From assembly GCA_029891345.1 (NCBI GenBank), contig CM056994.1, positions 136,096,457-136,160,456 on the forward strand: a stretch of DNA of 64,000 bases. The letters run 5' to 3'. Made by a program: the position numbers and the translations under genes. Numbering within the stretch: position 1 is the first letter of the stretch; every line of letters starts with the position of its first letter. The DNA is from Dryococelus australis. Lineage: Eukaryota; Arthropoda; Insecta; Phasmatodea; Phasmatidae. The notes under the pieces were generated by a model. That model had not been told where the DNA came from. It did no database searches and saw only the letters and a program-made list of their open reading frames with translations. Positions 10,961 to 23,315 of the stretch are shown one piece after another.

Positions 10961-13529
10961 ATACTGTAGAGTGTGTGCTGGTTTATTCCGATATCAGGAA
11001 CATAGACAGGGAGAAGAAGTTCCCTCTTGCATGCACAGGTGTCTAATTATAGACTATTTAAGTGAGCTGCATCTACTTGAGCTTATTTATTTTAGCTCCC
11101 CTTACTTTAAGTCACACAGCGACAATGGTTTGGAGTCACCTTTAGCTTAACAGCGTACTTAGTAGTAGTTACGTATTATTTAATTATTTAATTTTTAATG
11201 TTGCACTTCCGTGACAATATATTTTAAAATTCTTGTTGTTTGAGTGTGCAATAGTAAGTATTTTTGTCTTGAAGTAACTTTTCATAAAATTCAGCACAGC
11301 TTTCACTGTAATTGAAAAATGTGAACAATTCATGTTTTGTATGTTTACTGAACTTCTGTTTCATTCATCTCTCCATTTAAAGTTCATGATAGAAATAATT
11401 CTCTCCATAAAAGCATTTGAAGAGAAATTACTACACAGAAATTTTACCACAATTGAGACATTACATAATTTTGTTTCACCTAAGATATTGAGAATATATA
11501 CCGATCTGTCTAATGACATTGAACTCATTTTTTACTTAATTTTACATCTGACTCCACAGAAAAAAATTAACACTTTCAGTTAACTCTGAAAACATATAAT
11601 CTACATTCAACATATCTACATTTATAAAAATGGACTTTCTGAAATTGTGGTTTATATTCTAGTGATATATAGTCCATCGTACATAAAATATTGTCTTTAC
11701 TGAAATAAAACCATTTGATTAATAAGTTCACAAATACTCTGTACAGTCTACATGCTCAAATTATATAACCTACTGATTTTCTTCAATTCCCCAAATGGTT
11801 TTCTTTGCTGTTCGTTTTGATATAAAGACCTGCAAGTCATGGCAAATTCTTTCAAAATAACTCGAGCAACCTGTATGTAGGTTACTCTAAAAATAACAAA
11901 AATGTGCTACCATCTACAAACATTCCTCAGACAACTTTAGGAATTTCATTATCATATTGGCAATCATAAATACTGTATAGCAAGGATTTTGATGTTTCTA
12001 ATTTAAATTAATTTTCTATTCTGTCATTTGGGAATGGAAAACTTATGTAAATAAATTATTTGAATGCAAAGAGAATGATTTGAAAAGAATACACATTTCT
12101 TCAAAGGATGCTACAAACGCTAACATAGTTTGTAATCATATTAATTGTTAGGATGGCAGTTGATGTTAAAAACCAGAACATTGAGCATACTGTTATAGAT
12201 AAGAACAGCGCAGAGAACAAAATGCGCAAAACTGAAAATGTTCTGGGCAAATCAGTACATCTAGCAAACCCACCATAATATCCTCATTCACTGGTCCGTT
12301 AAAATCACATAGTCCCTTCTTGCACATTTACTGCCTACTCACTGTCTATGAATATGGCTCCCTTTCCCTGCATATCCTCTCACATAACTCACTGGCTGCC
12401 AATTGGCTTAGCATAGTTGATTCTCTTCCTAACTAGTACTCCACTGACCACAAAACCTTGATCCCAGAAGTCGGGCCCACGAATTCCACAGGCAAGGCCA
12501 CTATAAGTGTAGCAGGTAACATGTAAATATTTTTTTTGATAAAAGTTTATTGTAAAATATTCGTATCAGTGGCATTTATTCCATAGACACAAGGTAAGCA
12601 ATGCTTACCCTATACATATTGGAAATGTTTGACCCTTTATAGTTTTCGCCTTGACTTTAAAAGTATTTAATTCCGAGTTTTCCAGTTCCGATTTGAGAAA
12701 CAGAGTTTTCATAACTCCCATACTATACATGAATAGTGCTGCTATCTAGTATTTATTTACACAACGGGAGCAACTAGCGATGAATCGAATTCGCATGAAA
12801 CAACATACCACACGCTCAAACGTGTTTCTTCGGCAGGGTAAGCTGTCATTCGGTTTGCATTCTCCAGTCCTACATTTTTCCTTGGAAAGTGGATGAAAGT
12901 GTATGAGAAAACGAGAGTTTTCCTATAATCTGTAATATGCTCTCTAAATAATATTCAGTTTAATTATTATTACATTCATTTCATTTCCGTTTTTATAACT
13001 AATATTAGGTATTATAAAACGGTAAATACATGTGGAGGGTAAGCAAAGTTGGAAGATGCATTCATTAGTAGAAATTGCTTATCCTGTATAAAAAAAAAAA
13101 AAAAAAACTCACTACATGCCACTGAACTGTATTTATGGTATTTATGGAATGTATTGGATAGTATTACTTTCTATTCAGAGCTTTTATTTCTTTATATTCC
13201 TTATTATACAATAAATAATCCCTTTATTTATTATTCCAGAGACAATTACCATTCAATTAGATAACTTATATATATACAATTAACTGAAACCAACATATCC
13301 TCCCTTCCTTGAAGAATTTCGACTATGTAAAAATCTCTACAAAAATTATAATTTATAAGTTTATTCTTTCTTTAGGTTTCACTACTCTTCCTCTTGTTTT
13401 TAAAGGCATAGTGCTTGTTTCATTTTTGTGTGTCAAAGATAGGCTGGGAACTTTTCTCTTCCTCCTCCTATTTATGTTGCTCTGTCTTCTGTATTTTGTA
13501 CACAAGTATCTTCAAGTAGTACTGCATAT
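10961..13529. other. Unassigned AT-rich DNA
   Basis: No gene or element recognised. Contains an A17 run near 13090. Frames at 11332-11583 and 13049-13264 are low-complexity AT-rich translations without family resemblance. Confidence 0.4.
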
Positions 13530-13710
13530 TGTTCTAATAACTTTTTATTCACAGACAACAATTATATTAATGCACAAGAACACAAAAGGCTATACACTAG
13601 TTCTCTACTGTTTAGAATTAACTCTCAAGACAAAAGACTGTACTATTGTTCATATGGACACTAAGGGAACTATAACACTTTTCCACATTAAATAATTGTT
13701 GAACACAACA
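13530..13710 (-). repeat. Probable 3' LTR of a minus-strand Copia element
   Basis: Read on the minus strand it begins TGTTGTGTTC right after a purine tract (GTGAAGGAG) and ends AGAACA, about 181 bp, with an AATAAA signal inside (AATAAAAAG). It lies immediately downstream of the Copia RNase H remnant. Only one copy is seen, so the boundaries are inferred. Confidence 0.45.
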
Positions 13711-13739
13711 CTCCTTCACTGTATTAAGTCCCATTCTTG

Positions 13740-14110
13740 AGCAAAGCTGTTGAAGCCTTGGCTTTGGGATGGGCTTCAGAAGGAGCTATGCAAGTTGGAA
13801 CTCGGTTGGCACCTTCATAACATTCAACTCCCCTTCTGTCACAAGTTTCTTTACAAAGAAGTGCCAAATTTTTGTGTGTTTCGTTCTTCTATGGTATTCT
13901 GGGTCAATCTGGTCGCTGTTTCACTGTCTACCTTCAGGACTGTAATACTGGTCAAGTGAGTCATTCCCCGGAAGAGCTGCTTCAGCCACACCAGCTCCCT
14001 TCCTGCCTCACTGGCAGCTACCACCTCCACTTCCATAGTGGACAAGGCCACATAAGTGTATCAAAGGAGGTAGATTATCCTATCGGAGAATCGGAGAATG
14101 ACTAGATTGC
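13740..14110 (-). mobile_element. Ty1/Copia RNase H remnant (second Copia element)
   Basis: Minus-strand translation gives VALSTMEVEVVAASEAGREL, then VWLKQLFRG and VLKVDSETATRLTQN, the Copia RNase H signature. It ends just before the probable LTR at 13530-13710. It differs in sequence and orientation from the Copia end at 1-675, so two Copia insertions are present. Fossil, broken. The BEL/Pao remnant abuts it on the right. Confidence 0.8.
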
Positions 14111-14965
14111 CAAGCTGAATGTTGCTGGTTCCTGTTGTCCACTTGTTCCTTTGTTGTAACTGCGATAAGTAGTCAACTGACCACCTCTTCCAAAATTATT
14201 GTAACAGCTAATGGATCTGTTGCCACCTGGAAAGCAAGCTAAGACTTGATGTGGCAAGGTCTGGTTTAGGGAGAGCAGTTATTGGTCGACCAATTAGGAA
14301 AAGACCAGGTGTTAGAATGGAAGGATCATTGGGATCATTATTTAAGGGTGTCAGAGGTCTGGAATTAAGGCATGCTTCTATTTGTAATGTAATTGTCAAT
14401 AAGTCTTCATAGGTTAGAAATGTTGACCCCATTAATCATTGGAGATGACATTTAAATTACTTTACCCCTGCTTCCCATAAACCACCAAAGTGGGGAGCTC
14501 TAGGAGGAATAAAAAGCCTTTAATGCAGCTTGACGATCTGTGGTTTCAAAGAGAAGTTTCTATTCATGCAGATAATTGTTGGCTGTGATGAAATTGCTGC
14601 CATTATCAGAATAGATTTGACTGACTCGTTCACGTTGAGATACGAATCTCTTGAGTGCTACAGTGAATGCTTGACTGCTAAGGTCACTCACTACATCAAG
14701 ATGTACAGCCTTCGTGGTTAGATCAAGGCTGCCACCAGCCCTGAAGCTGAAATCCTGGTTCTTGTATATAAAATATGCAGATTACAGAAAAAACTGTATA
14801 TGAAGAATGTTTACCTACATATTTAATGTAATTGTTTTGTTTGGAATGTACAAACTATGGTAATTCTTTTCTCCACTTATACTTATACTTTTGTTTATTA
14901 ATTTCACATTAATTCTTCGAAATCAGAGGGTAAAAGCAGCACTCAAAATATACATTAGTAATTTA

Positions 14966-16150
14966 CAGTATCTACCAAAAAGTAATTGGGCACCCATAAA
15001 GATACATAATTTAGTACGTCAGTTGACTTGTGTGGTCGCCATATTATGCAGGCCATTGTAGAACCAGTTGACAAGGAGATAGCATGAGGTACAGAGTTAT
15101 CGGACTTTGATAAGACCTGATTGTGGGCTGCCATCTCAGTGGGCTGTCTAGCCGGGTGATCGCACGGAAGGTAAACAGGCCCAAATCAATGGTCACATTC
15201 GTCCTGTGTAAGTGGAAGGTCGATGGGCATTGTGCCAATGCTGCATGTTCTGGGCGACCTCCAATCTTAACTGACAGAAATCGCAGAACCCTGAAAAGTA
15301 AAATTGTCAAAAATAGGGCACAACACATGGCTACCATCCGACAAGAATTTCATGCAGCAACAGGAGTATCGGTTTCCATTGAAACATTGCGTACAGAGGC
15401 CCATTGACTTGAATATTTTGGAAGAGCAGCTGCACTAAGCCCCATATCGTAACAAGCATTAAAGCTCTGCGACTCAGGTGGTGTTCGGACCGCTGCAACT
15501 GGACACTGGAGCAGTGGAAATTGGTTCTGTGGAGTGATGAATCGAGGTTTACATTATTCCAGTCCGATGGAAGTGTATGGGTGTGGCGTCTACCCAGGGA
15601 ACGGCTTCTACCGGAGTGTATAGTGCCAACTAGGAAATTCGGTGGTGGTGGAGTGATGGTGTGAGGCTGTTTCATGGCCTTCGGCATAGGATCGCTGGTG
15701 TTTATCCGTGGTAGCATGAACACAGAGGTCTATTGTAACCTTCTGGATAATGAAATGCATGGAATGTACCCTTGTTACTTCCAGGATGACAATTCCAGGT
15801 GCCATATTTCAAGGGCTACTATGCAGTGGTACGCCGAAAACAATGTTTGCCGATTGGACTGGCCTGCCCAGAGCCCCAACCTCAACCCTATAGAACATCT
15901 TTGGGGCGAATTGGATCGCTGGGTGAGGGCTCGTCAGGCACGGCCAAAATCCATTGCTCAACTCATGGAATGGTTGCAAGAGGAATGGCGACGAATCCCA
16001 GTGGATGTCCTGCAAACACTTGTAGAGAGCATACCAGACAGGGTGGCTGCTGTTATAGCCACAAGAGGTGGCCCTACGAGATTCTAACAGGGTGACAACC
16101 ACCGAGCAAACATTGTGGACAGGTGCCCAATTACTTTTTGGTCGATAGTG
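14966..16150 (+). mobile_element. Tc1-type DNA transposon, nearly full length
   Basis: About 1185 bp. The left end CAGTATCTACCAAAAAGTAA and the reverse complement of the right end (CACTATCGACCAAAAAGTAA) match over about 29 bp through TTGGGCACC. TA flanks the left end; the right flank is CA, a decayed target duplication. The transposase is on the plus strand: helix-turn-helix region 15123-15400 (VIARKVNRPKS, GRPPILT), then catalytic blocks LWSDESRF (about 15530), FQDDNSRCHISR (about 15780) and NPIEHLWGEL (about 15890). There are 34 residues between the second Asp and the Glu, the DD34E spacing of Tc1. The gene is dead: stops near the N-terminus and a frame change near 15405-15480 separate the halves, although the C-terminal 137 codons (15674-16087) are open. 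It lies inside the BEL/Pao remnant. Confidence 0.95.
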
Positions 16151-16320
16151 CATTTTTTAATTATGTCATGGCAACTTAAGCAATTTATGTTTTAAATTTA
16201 TCAAATAAAAATATTAAATCTACAAGGTCATGTATCACATTTCTCAGCATAATTCAACTTTGTTCATATTCAGAAAATTAAAAATTATTAATATGTATAG
16301 TTTTTAAATTCAGCACTACC

Positions 16321-16461
16321 TTATTTTAGTGAGAGTAAAATTGAAGCACTGCCAGTTCTTGGATTATGAATGACAGAATCATTGCTTTTAAAAGATTTTA
16401 AATACTGATATGACCAGGTGGAGCTGAAGTGTGGTGCCTGCAAAGCTGGTAATTCGGCAAC
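16321..16461 (-). CDS. Candidate terminal exon of an unknown host gene (weak)
   Basis: A minus-strand acceptor CATCTTGTATTGCAG at 16462 is followed by 46 open codons (VAELPALQAPHFSSTWSYQY at the start, ILLSLK at the end) and a TAA at 16321-16323. The frame has mixed, non-repetitive composition. It sits between pieces of the BEL/Pao remnant, next to the Tc1 right end, and I recognise no family. The open frame also extends upstream of the acceptor to about 16659. It may be chance. Confidence 0.2.
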   Translation of the reverse strand, partial: VAELPALQAPHFSSTWSYQYLKSFKSNDSVIHNPRTGSASILLSLK

Positions 16462-19400
16462 CTGCAATACAAGATGTAGATGATTATTATCTCTTAAAAT
16501 GCCTGTCACAGCGGGACAAAGTGGGGTGGGAGCAGCATTTCTCGCTCTCTTCCTTGCTCTTTCCTTCCTGTAGATGATTATCCCACAGCAGGGAGGCATG
16601 TCCCTTCCTCCCTTTGTTGTCCTGGAATAAGAGCGGTAGCTGCTGACTGAAAACAGCATCAGTTGAGCCCCTCTTACTCCAACATTGCAACCCTATCATC
16701 CTTTTGTTTAACGGTCATCCATAAATGAAAATATTGGGTATCAATATCGGCTAAAAAGAAAATCATTCTTTCACAGAGATTTTCCTACAGCTAAAAAAAC
16801 GTTAAAATGGATAAAATCCGTTCAAATGGCAGGCCTGGACTAGACAAAGAAATATTGCAATGTAGCATTTTATTTTCATTTTAGTTCATCGAGAACCCAG
16901 TTTGATGTATAATTAAAAGGTTGGCAGGATATACTTGGACACTTGGAAGCTGACCCATAAGTCGTCATTCACTCATAGCATTAAGTCTGAGACATACTAT
17001 ACAGCTATGAATGGTGCGCCAAATTATATCTTTGACAATTACTATCCATTTATTGTTGGCACAGTGAAGAAAGCAATAACTAACCTACAGGATGCAGTAA
17101 ATGCAGATGTTCTTCGCCAATAATAAGACTAGTTAAATTATGGTTAGGTGGGAGTATCATTTGATGCTTCTGATCCAACTGTAAGACTGCATGTTGAAGT
17201 CGCCCAACCACACAAAGAATTTTGTCCTTGCGTATAAAGGATTTAATGACTTCAGTTTACTCTTAGAGTCACAGCCATTTGTAGCTATCAAACTTTCCAT
17301 CTCTGCAGAATAATAATCAGACATTTGAGCAATTCTGATACATGTGATGAGAGCATATTTGAGTTCCTTTGCAGACAACAACCCAGATTTCTGTTCTTCT
17401 ATGGGTTTCCTGGTATTCAAACTGAAACGTATGCAGTAGGCGATCAATCTTTTCAACCTAATTAGTGTTGAGGATCTCCGGATCATTTCGTCTTGCACAG
17501 AAATAGCCATCACAACAAGCCTTGCCATTTTCCCTTCTGTTATGCTATCTTGGTCCATGATCGTACTTGCTGCTGGCCATGTAGTTGAATCTTCTCGTAA
17601 AAAGAATGTTCCATTCCGCCAAAGAGAGCTTGTTAAGATATCACATGGACTAAATCCTCTAGAAATTATATCAGCAGGATTTTCTTTTGAAGGCACATGT
17701 CTCCAATAAGAAATTGATGAACTTTCTTAAATTTCGAAGACTTGATTGGCTACAAATGTTTTCCATCGAGTAGAAGTAGCTGAAATCCATGCTAGCACCA
17801 AAGTTAAGTCTGTCCACAAGCATACTTGGCTAAAAGTCAGATTTTGAGCCACAAGGACTATTTTGAGTAGTCTGGATAACAGTAGAGCTCCACACATCTC
17901 TAACAGTGGAAGTGGAGATAACTTGGATTTTGCACAGAGGAGTTTGACAGTGACATTGCCTGATTCCTCTGTGGATATAATGTATATACATGCACCATAG
18001 ACTCTTTCAGATGCATCTGCAAACCCATGTAGCAGATCAACTATCTGTCAATGTGTATATGGTTAACTTAAGGAAGTTGCTCATATAAACCCTTCCACTT
18101 ATGCAAGGGCTTGAAGTGAGAACCTCATTCCAGTCAAGTTTTGTCTGCCACAATTCTTGTAGCAAAATTCTGTATAAAATGACAATGAGACTAATCAAAC
18201 CCAAAGAGTCAAATATAGGTGCTATTGTTGTAAGGACTGTTCTCTTAGTAAACAACCGTGCCTCAGGACAGTATGATGGAAGGTGAAATCTACTGACAAT
18301 CTAAAGATGATCAGATGCTGGATACCAAATGAGTCCTAATGTCTTTGCATCTTTGATATCCAAATGGAGAGGTAGATCACTTTCCCGAAACTCAGGGGGT
18401 ACTGCTTCAAGTAGCTGTGGATGGTTTGAACATTATTTTTGGAGAGTAAATCCTCCCTTGCTTAGTAAGTTTATTATTACCAAGAATTACCAAGGTTTCG
18501 CTTACTGTATGTGCACCTGACATACAATCATCAACATAGAAGTCTCTAATAACTACCTCAGATCCTACAAGGAAATGGTTCTTCACCTCCATTACAAGCT
18601 GATGCAGTGCTCTTGTAGCTAAAAATGGGGCACATGCAGTACCATACGTGACTGTTTGCAACTCATATTCCTGTATAGCTTCTTCAGGTGAATTCCTCCA
18701 CAATATTCTTTGAAGGTGACCGTCTTTTGGGTTGACTTGTTCTGATGATACATCCTCAAGATGTCTGCAGTGAAGCACATCTTATGAGAATGAAACATTC
18801 TTGTTGTATTGTCGGCCCAACCTTGAGAACATCGTTGAGTGATTTCCCTCTAGTAATTTTGGCTGAAGCATCAAATACAACTTTGGTTTTTGTTGCAGTG
18901 TTAGACTCTTTTATCACAGGATGGTAGGGTAAGTAATAAACTGATTTGCATCATCTTTTGAACCATTAATTACCTTCATTTGTCCAAATGATTCATATTC
19001 CACCAAGAAACTTATGTACTCTTGACTGTAAACTTGGATTTTTCAAGAGACGTTCAAGATGTTGAAATTTCATTTTTGCTATCTGGTGGTGTAGTATATA
19101 GTATAAAGATTTTGTAGTACTGCAGTTGGCAGCACTAGATTGTGTAAGATGGTGTCTGGGCAAGGAACATTACAAGTGGGAATTACCAAGTTCTCTGGGA
19201 TCTTGTTTGAACGGTAAATGTACTATAAATCTTTTGGTAGCATTTTTTGTAGTGGTATGAACAAAATTATCTTCACATTGATTTCCTTCCTTTGATTGTG
19301 GAATCTGATGAAGCTCTTCCAGTTCCCAGAAACTTTGAAGCTGATGCTCTAGACTGTCATCATTCCTGATAAGAAATGCTTGTTGATACGTTTAAACTGT

Positions 19401-19898
19401 GCTTGAGGTTAGGTATGGTCCTGACACTAGCCACCATAGTTTCGTGTTTTGCAAGTATGGTTAAACAACCTGTCCTTGATCTTTGTTCAGGGAGAAGCAA
19501 TTGGAAAAATATCTCTACTCCAATAAGAACATCAATTTGTCCTGGCTGATTGAAATTTGCATCTGCTAATTTTATGTCTTGAGGAATATTCCACTCCTGG
19601 TAGCTAATGGAATTACTCGGGACATTCCCAGATATCTTTGGTAATACCGCACAGACAAGAGATGCAGAGAAATTTGTAACCATAGACAGAATTTGGACTG
19701 TGACACTATATTTTGCTTCTGCCCTAGCAGTAGTTATCCCTTATAATGGTACAGAGTTAGGAAATTTCTTCAATGCCAGTCTCTGAACCAAAGACTCATT
19801 GACAAAGTGTGCTTGTGAACATGAGTCCAACAATGCTCTACAAGTATGTAACTATCCTGTGTCATCACACACCCTCCCTGTGGCAGTAGATAGCAGTA

Positions 19899-19920
19899 TG
19901 TGTGTGTGTGTGTGTGCGCG
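19899..19920. repeat. (TG)n microsatellite ending GCGCG
   Basis: Alternating TG dinucleotides for 22 bp, between the BEL/Pao protease end and the Mag-type Gypsy relic. Confidence 0.9.
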
Positions 19921-20010
19921 TTTCACATTTAAAGTACAATACTGAGCAATGTTGATGTTTGAGTAAGATGTCAGGTTGGTCACACTGAAGCATTGGAACC
20001 ATGGACATGA

Positions 20011-22789
20011 TGTTGTGGTAGATAGAGGGAAGCATCATGGAGGCATGCAGAAGTTAAGTGTACATGATGTACACTTGTAAAACATGAGGAATACAGACAT
20101 TAAGTGTACATTATGTACTCTAGTAAAACATTTATGTATAAAGTATTAGCAATGACACGTGTTGTTTGATTATAAACCTAAACATGGTGCAGTCGGCAAC
20201 GTACGTACCGTATCTATTTGCATGTAGTGCAACCAACCACAGACGACTTCAAGATAACCGGGAAGTGTTTCACATTGTAATGGATATGGAACTAAATGTT
20301 TAGGCCTGGCCGCAGGTACTTAAAGATATTATCTTCATCATGGCAGAAACCACGGCATCAACGTCACTTAACCTCTCGCCCAAACTTCATCTTGAACGTT
20401 ATGTACACGAAAACTGGGTGAGGTTCAAATGCCATTTCATGATCTACCTGGCAGCAAGTGGTAATTAAACAGAGGTGCAAGATCACATCAGCTGCGAAGA
20501 AGAATGTCTCCAAATGGAAGGCAATATTATTGTTGAATGTCACTGGAGAAGATGCTACAGACATCGCCTTAACATTCTGCTTGTCTGGCAATGACTTAGA
20601 TAATTACAGCAAACTTATTGAGGCTTTCGACAACTACATGGCCCCCAAAAGGAATAAAACGTATGAGGGGTATGTTTTTAACAAGTGCTACCAGCAAGAA
20701 GGGGAAACGTTTTATCACTTTCTCACGGAAGCCAAAAAGGCAATAAAAAACAATGGAAATGGTGACCAAACTGACAGTGTGTTACAAGATTGCACTGTGG
20801 TGGGAATATGGGACAGCACGCTATGGGAAGCCCTACTCAGAGTTGAAGATCTCACGCTAGACAGCTGTATGTGATTGTAGATCAGCAGAACAGAGTAAAG
20901 TGTACAACAAAACACTTGAAGAAAAAGAACACAAGATAGTGTCTGTGGATGCAGTACATTCGGTCAGGGGGAAACCACAAGAAGTTCTGAGATATAGGCC
21001 TACCAGAGAAACAACACCAGTAAAAGTAGGCCTAAACAGAGTGATTATGCATGTGGTAGTAGTACCTATAAAGATAACTTCAGTCGAGTATGTAGGAAGT
21101 GTGGAAGCTCACATGAATATGGTATGCAGTACAGCTCATGGATCCTAGTGTGTTCATAAGGTAAGACGTGTTAGGATACATGATAAAATTACCCCTATCT
21201 ACCAAGATTTACACTACACATTATTACCACCGCCAGCACCAATTCGGACTGATGACGGGATCTCCAACAAGTTTGTGTTTGTAAATCCATCTGCTGACTT
21301 CCTACTGACAGACCTCTCTAAACAATACTATTCCAAAATGACCTTTAGGGAATATGACAAATGTAAAGTAGTAAATGAAGCGTGGAGGGTGTGCAAACAA
21401 ACTTGCCCTTTATTTAGCACCTACATGTAAGAGGGTTGAGAGATAAAATTGAGTGTGAATGAAGAGCTTTGGCCGCCCCTTAACATAATAGTCTTGAGAG
21501 CCGATGAGAGTGAAGCAAAGTGAGTACGGAGCAGCGTGGGAATGAATGGGCAAAGGAAATGGGAGATCCCCAAGAAATTCCATCAACAAGCTGCATCGTT
21601 CGGCACAATCCCCACGTCAAGATCCTGGGCAACCCTGCCAGGAGTCGAAACTGGTTTGCCTTGACAGGAGGCAAGTGGTCTAATCACTACACCATAATGG
21701 CTCCGCAAGGTAAAATTATTAAACTATGTTACTAAGGTGCCAACCACGTGTTCCAAAGATGTACCGTAGTCGAATTAGACAACTCATTACGGACCAGATT
21801 ATTTACAAATGAATGGCTGTATGTTGTGCCTGCATCGGAACGATTGACTTTAGCATTCAAGGGAAAAGAAAACATTTGGAAACTATTATACTGGAAGCAG
21901 GCAGAGCGACTTTCTTTAAAAATGTAAATGCTTGGGGGAACAAATGGCGATACAGTCAAGTTGACATTCCCAGCAATTATGGCAGCAAGGACCTAACCTC
22001 ACCTCTTGCATTTGAATAAAAGTGCTGTGAAACAATATGCAATAGTGTGACCATAGACCAGGTGCTTGTGAACCTACTAGTGGGATACAGAATATTGAAC
22101 TTAGAGGACATAAAGATATTGGGGCATAAAATAGAGACTGTGGAGTGGGCAGTAAGCGATGAAGATTGGAAACTTACTCATTCTAAAATAGTCTATTATA
22201 TGTCCTGGATTGAAGATATATGTACTGAGTGTCTGTGTAGTAGTTATTGTCATAATTTGTGTTTGTCGAAAATGTGAAGGGTACAGTTCATCAAACTGGT
22301 GTAAGAAGGATAGTTGCTGTGTTAACAGCATAAATGTTTCTTCAGCCTCCTCATTGTGAATCACGTAGACACTGAAGACAGGCGAGAGCATTCGCCACTG
22401 CAGGCCAGATCTCGCTCTCGGCAGCTATCCCAGATAAGGGAAACTAGAGATGAACACATTAACTTCTGGAGTGGAAGGAAGCGCCTCAGCAACCGCTTGC
22501 AAACTGCAAAGTACACAGTGCTTTGCTTTCCATAAGGGAGGTGGACTGTTGTATCCTGGTTGAGGGGAGGGACAGCATAGGCTCATGGTAAAATATCCAT
22601 ATCTACTTATATGTGTATTATATATATTATATATAAGTCAAGTTCAATGGTAGAAATTCTGACTACCACATTTTTGTTTTTCTTGTTATATGTTAATACT
22701 TGTAGCAAAAGGAGACGTATGTCTTAACGAGCCACGAAGCCTGCAGCGGCAGTCAAGTCACGGATTTGAGTGTGTGCCCAGAATAAACA
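20011..22789 (+). mobile_element. Mag-type Gypsy LTR element relic with gag-like and env-like parts
   Basis: Fossil. Proposed 5' LTR 20011-20184 (TGTTGTGG to CTAAACA), followed at once by a primer-binding-like TGGTGCAGTCGGCAAC. Gag-like region 20340-21150: starts MAETTASTSLNLSPKL, then LIEAFDNYMAPKRNKTYEGY, FYHFLTEAKKA and LTLDSCM, the layout of Mag-family gag, with a degenerate CRKCGSSHEYG zinc-knuckle area near 21090. Downstream, 21150-22400 holds an env-like region (FVFVNPSADFLLTDLSKQYY near 21265-21330, NEWLYVVPASERLT near 21810, a hydrophobic VVVIVIICV segment near 22240). No pol was recognised between them. Proposed 3' LTR 22547-22789 (TGTTGTAT to ATAAACA) follows a purine-rich tract. 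Broken in many places; a SINE inserted at 21451-21710. LTR ends are tentative because the two copies differ strongly. Confidence 0.6.
21451..21710 (-). repeat. tRNA-derived SINE, copy B
   Basis: Read on the minus strand: head CCTTGCGGAGCCATTATGGT with box A (TGGTGTAGTGATTAGA) and box B (GTTTCGACTCC), then the shared body GTGGGGATTGTGCCGAACGA, CTTGGGGATCTCCC and CTCTCAAGAC, ending CACTC. It is flanked by 7-bp TAAAATT at 21444-21450 and 21711-21717. The insertion is in the env-like part of the Mag-type Gypsy relic and so is younger than it. This copy keeps the best tRNA-like head. Confidence 0.85.
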
Positions 22790-23012
22790 TATATTGGGTA
22801 CCTTTTTTTTTTGGTTGAATGGCCCATGCAGGGGAGCCACGCCAGAGTTTGTGAAGGGATGTTTGCATGGCTGTTAGTTTTGTCGTGCCCAGCAGCATGT
22901 AGGCACTGGTGATACTGACAGCATTAAATGCTCAGTTGGTGGAGGGGGGTCCAGGGGTAATGACCCGACCGCCAGGTTTGAAGGGCAACTTATGATGTGA
23001 GAAGCACATGAG

Positions 23013-23086
23013 GATGGAAGAAGATGATGGGAGTAAGGTGTAGCTGCCAGATGGAAGAAGATAATATGAGTAATGTGTGGCTGCCG
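23013..23086. repeat. 37-bp tandem duplication
   Basis: GATGGAAGAAGATGATGGGA begins one unit at 23013 and GATGGAAGAAGATAATATGA the next at 23050; both end near GTGTRGCTGCC. Two units only. Confidence 0.8.
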
Positions 23087-23315
23087 GAACAATTCACACT
23101 AGGGTCTGCCTGGAGGCAGGGTGAGATCTGTATTGGAAATTGATGAATACATGCTGTGATTTCTGCAAGTGTTTGTTTTGAGTGCTAACTTCACCACACC
23201 CTAAGAGTTGTGCAGCCACTACTTGATGCAGGACAGATGTCTGTGGTTGCCAAAGAAGACAGAGAGGCCACCACACACAACACCAGGATCCAAAAAGGTG
23301 CCAGGAACTTTCCCA

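Larger units (their letters stand above)
14208..19860 (-). mobile_element. BEL/Pao LTR retrotransposon, pol remnant
   Basis: Fossil element read right to left. Parts in pol order: a protease-like block (ALLDSCSQAHFVNESLVQ) near 19830-19790; the linker with ADANFNQPGQIDVLIG at about 19540-19600; reverse transcriptase with DGHLQRILWRN and the YVDD core near 18520-18720; an RT tail with IFDSLGLIS near 18200; RNase H-region words PSKENPADIISRG near 17690; and integrase with TKAVHLDVVSDLS and IYSDNGSNF near 14570-14730, ending with ACLNSRPLTPL and PGLFLIGRPITALP at about 14260-14400. This order is specific to BEL/Pao. No LTRs were identified and the gag end is not recognisable. It is broken many times over. 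A Tc1 transposon inserted between the RNase H and integrase parts, so it is older than that insertion. Confidence 0.88.

Noticed and set aside
13309-13695. 128-codon hydrophobic frame on the plus strand
   Set aside because: It starts at TTG, is AT-driven, and overlaps the probable Copia LTR read on the other strand.
15331-15805. Minus-strand frames of 65-130 codons across the Tc1 element
   Set aside because: They are shadows of the plus-strand transposase.
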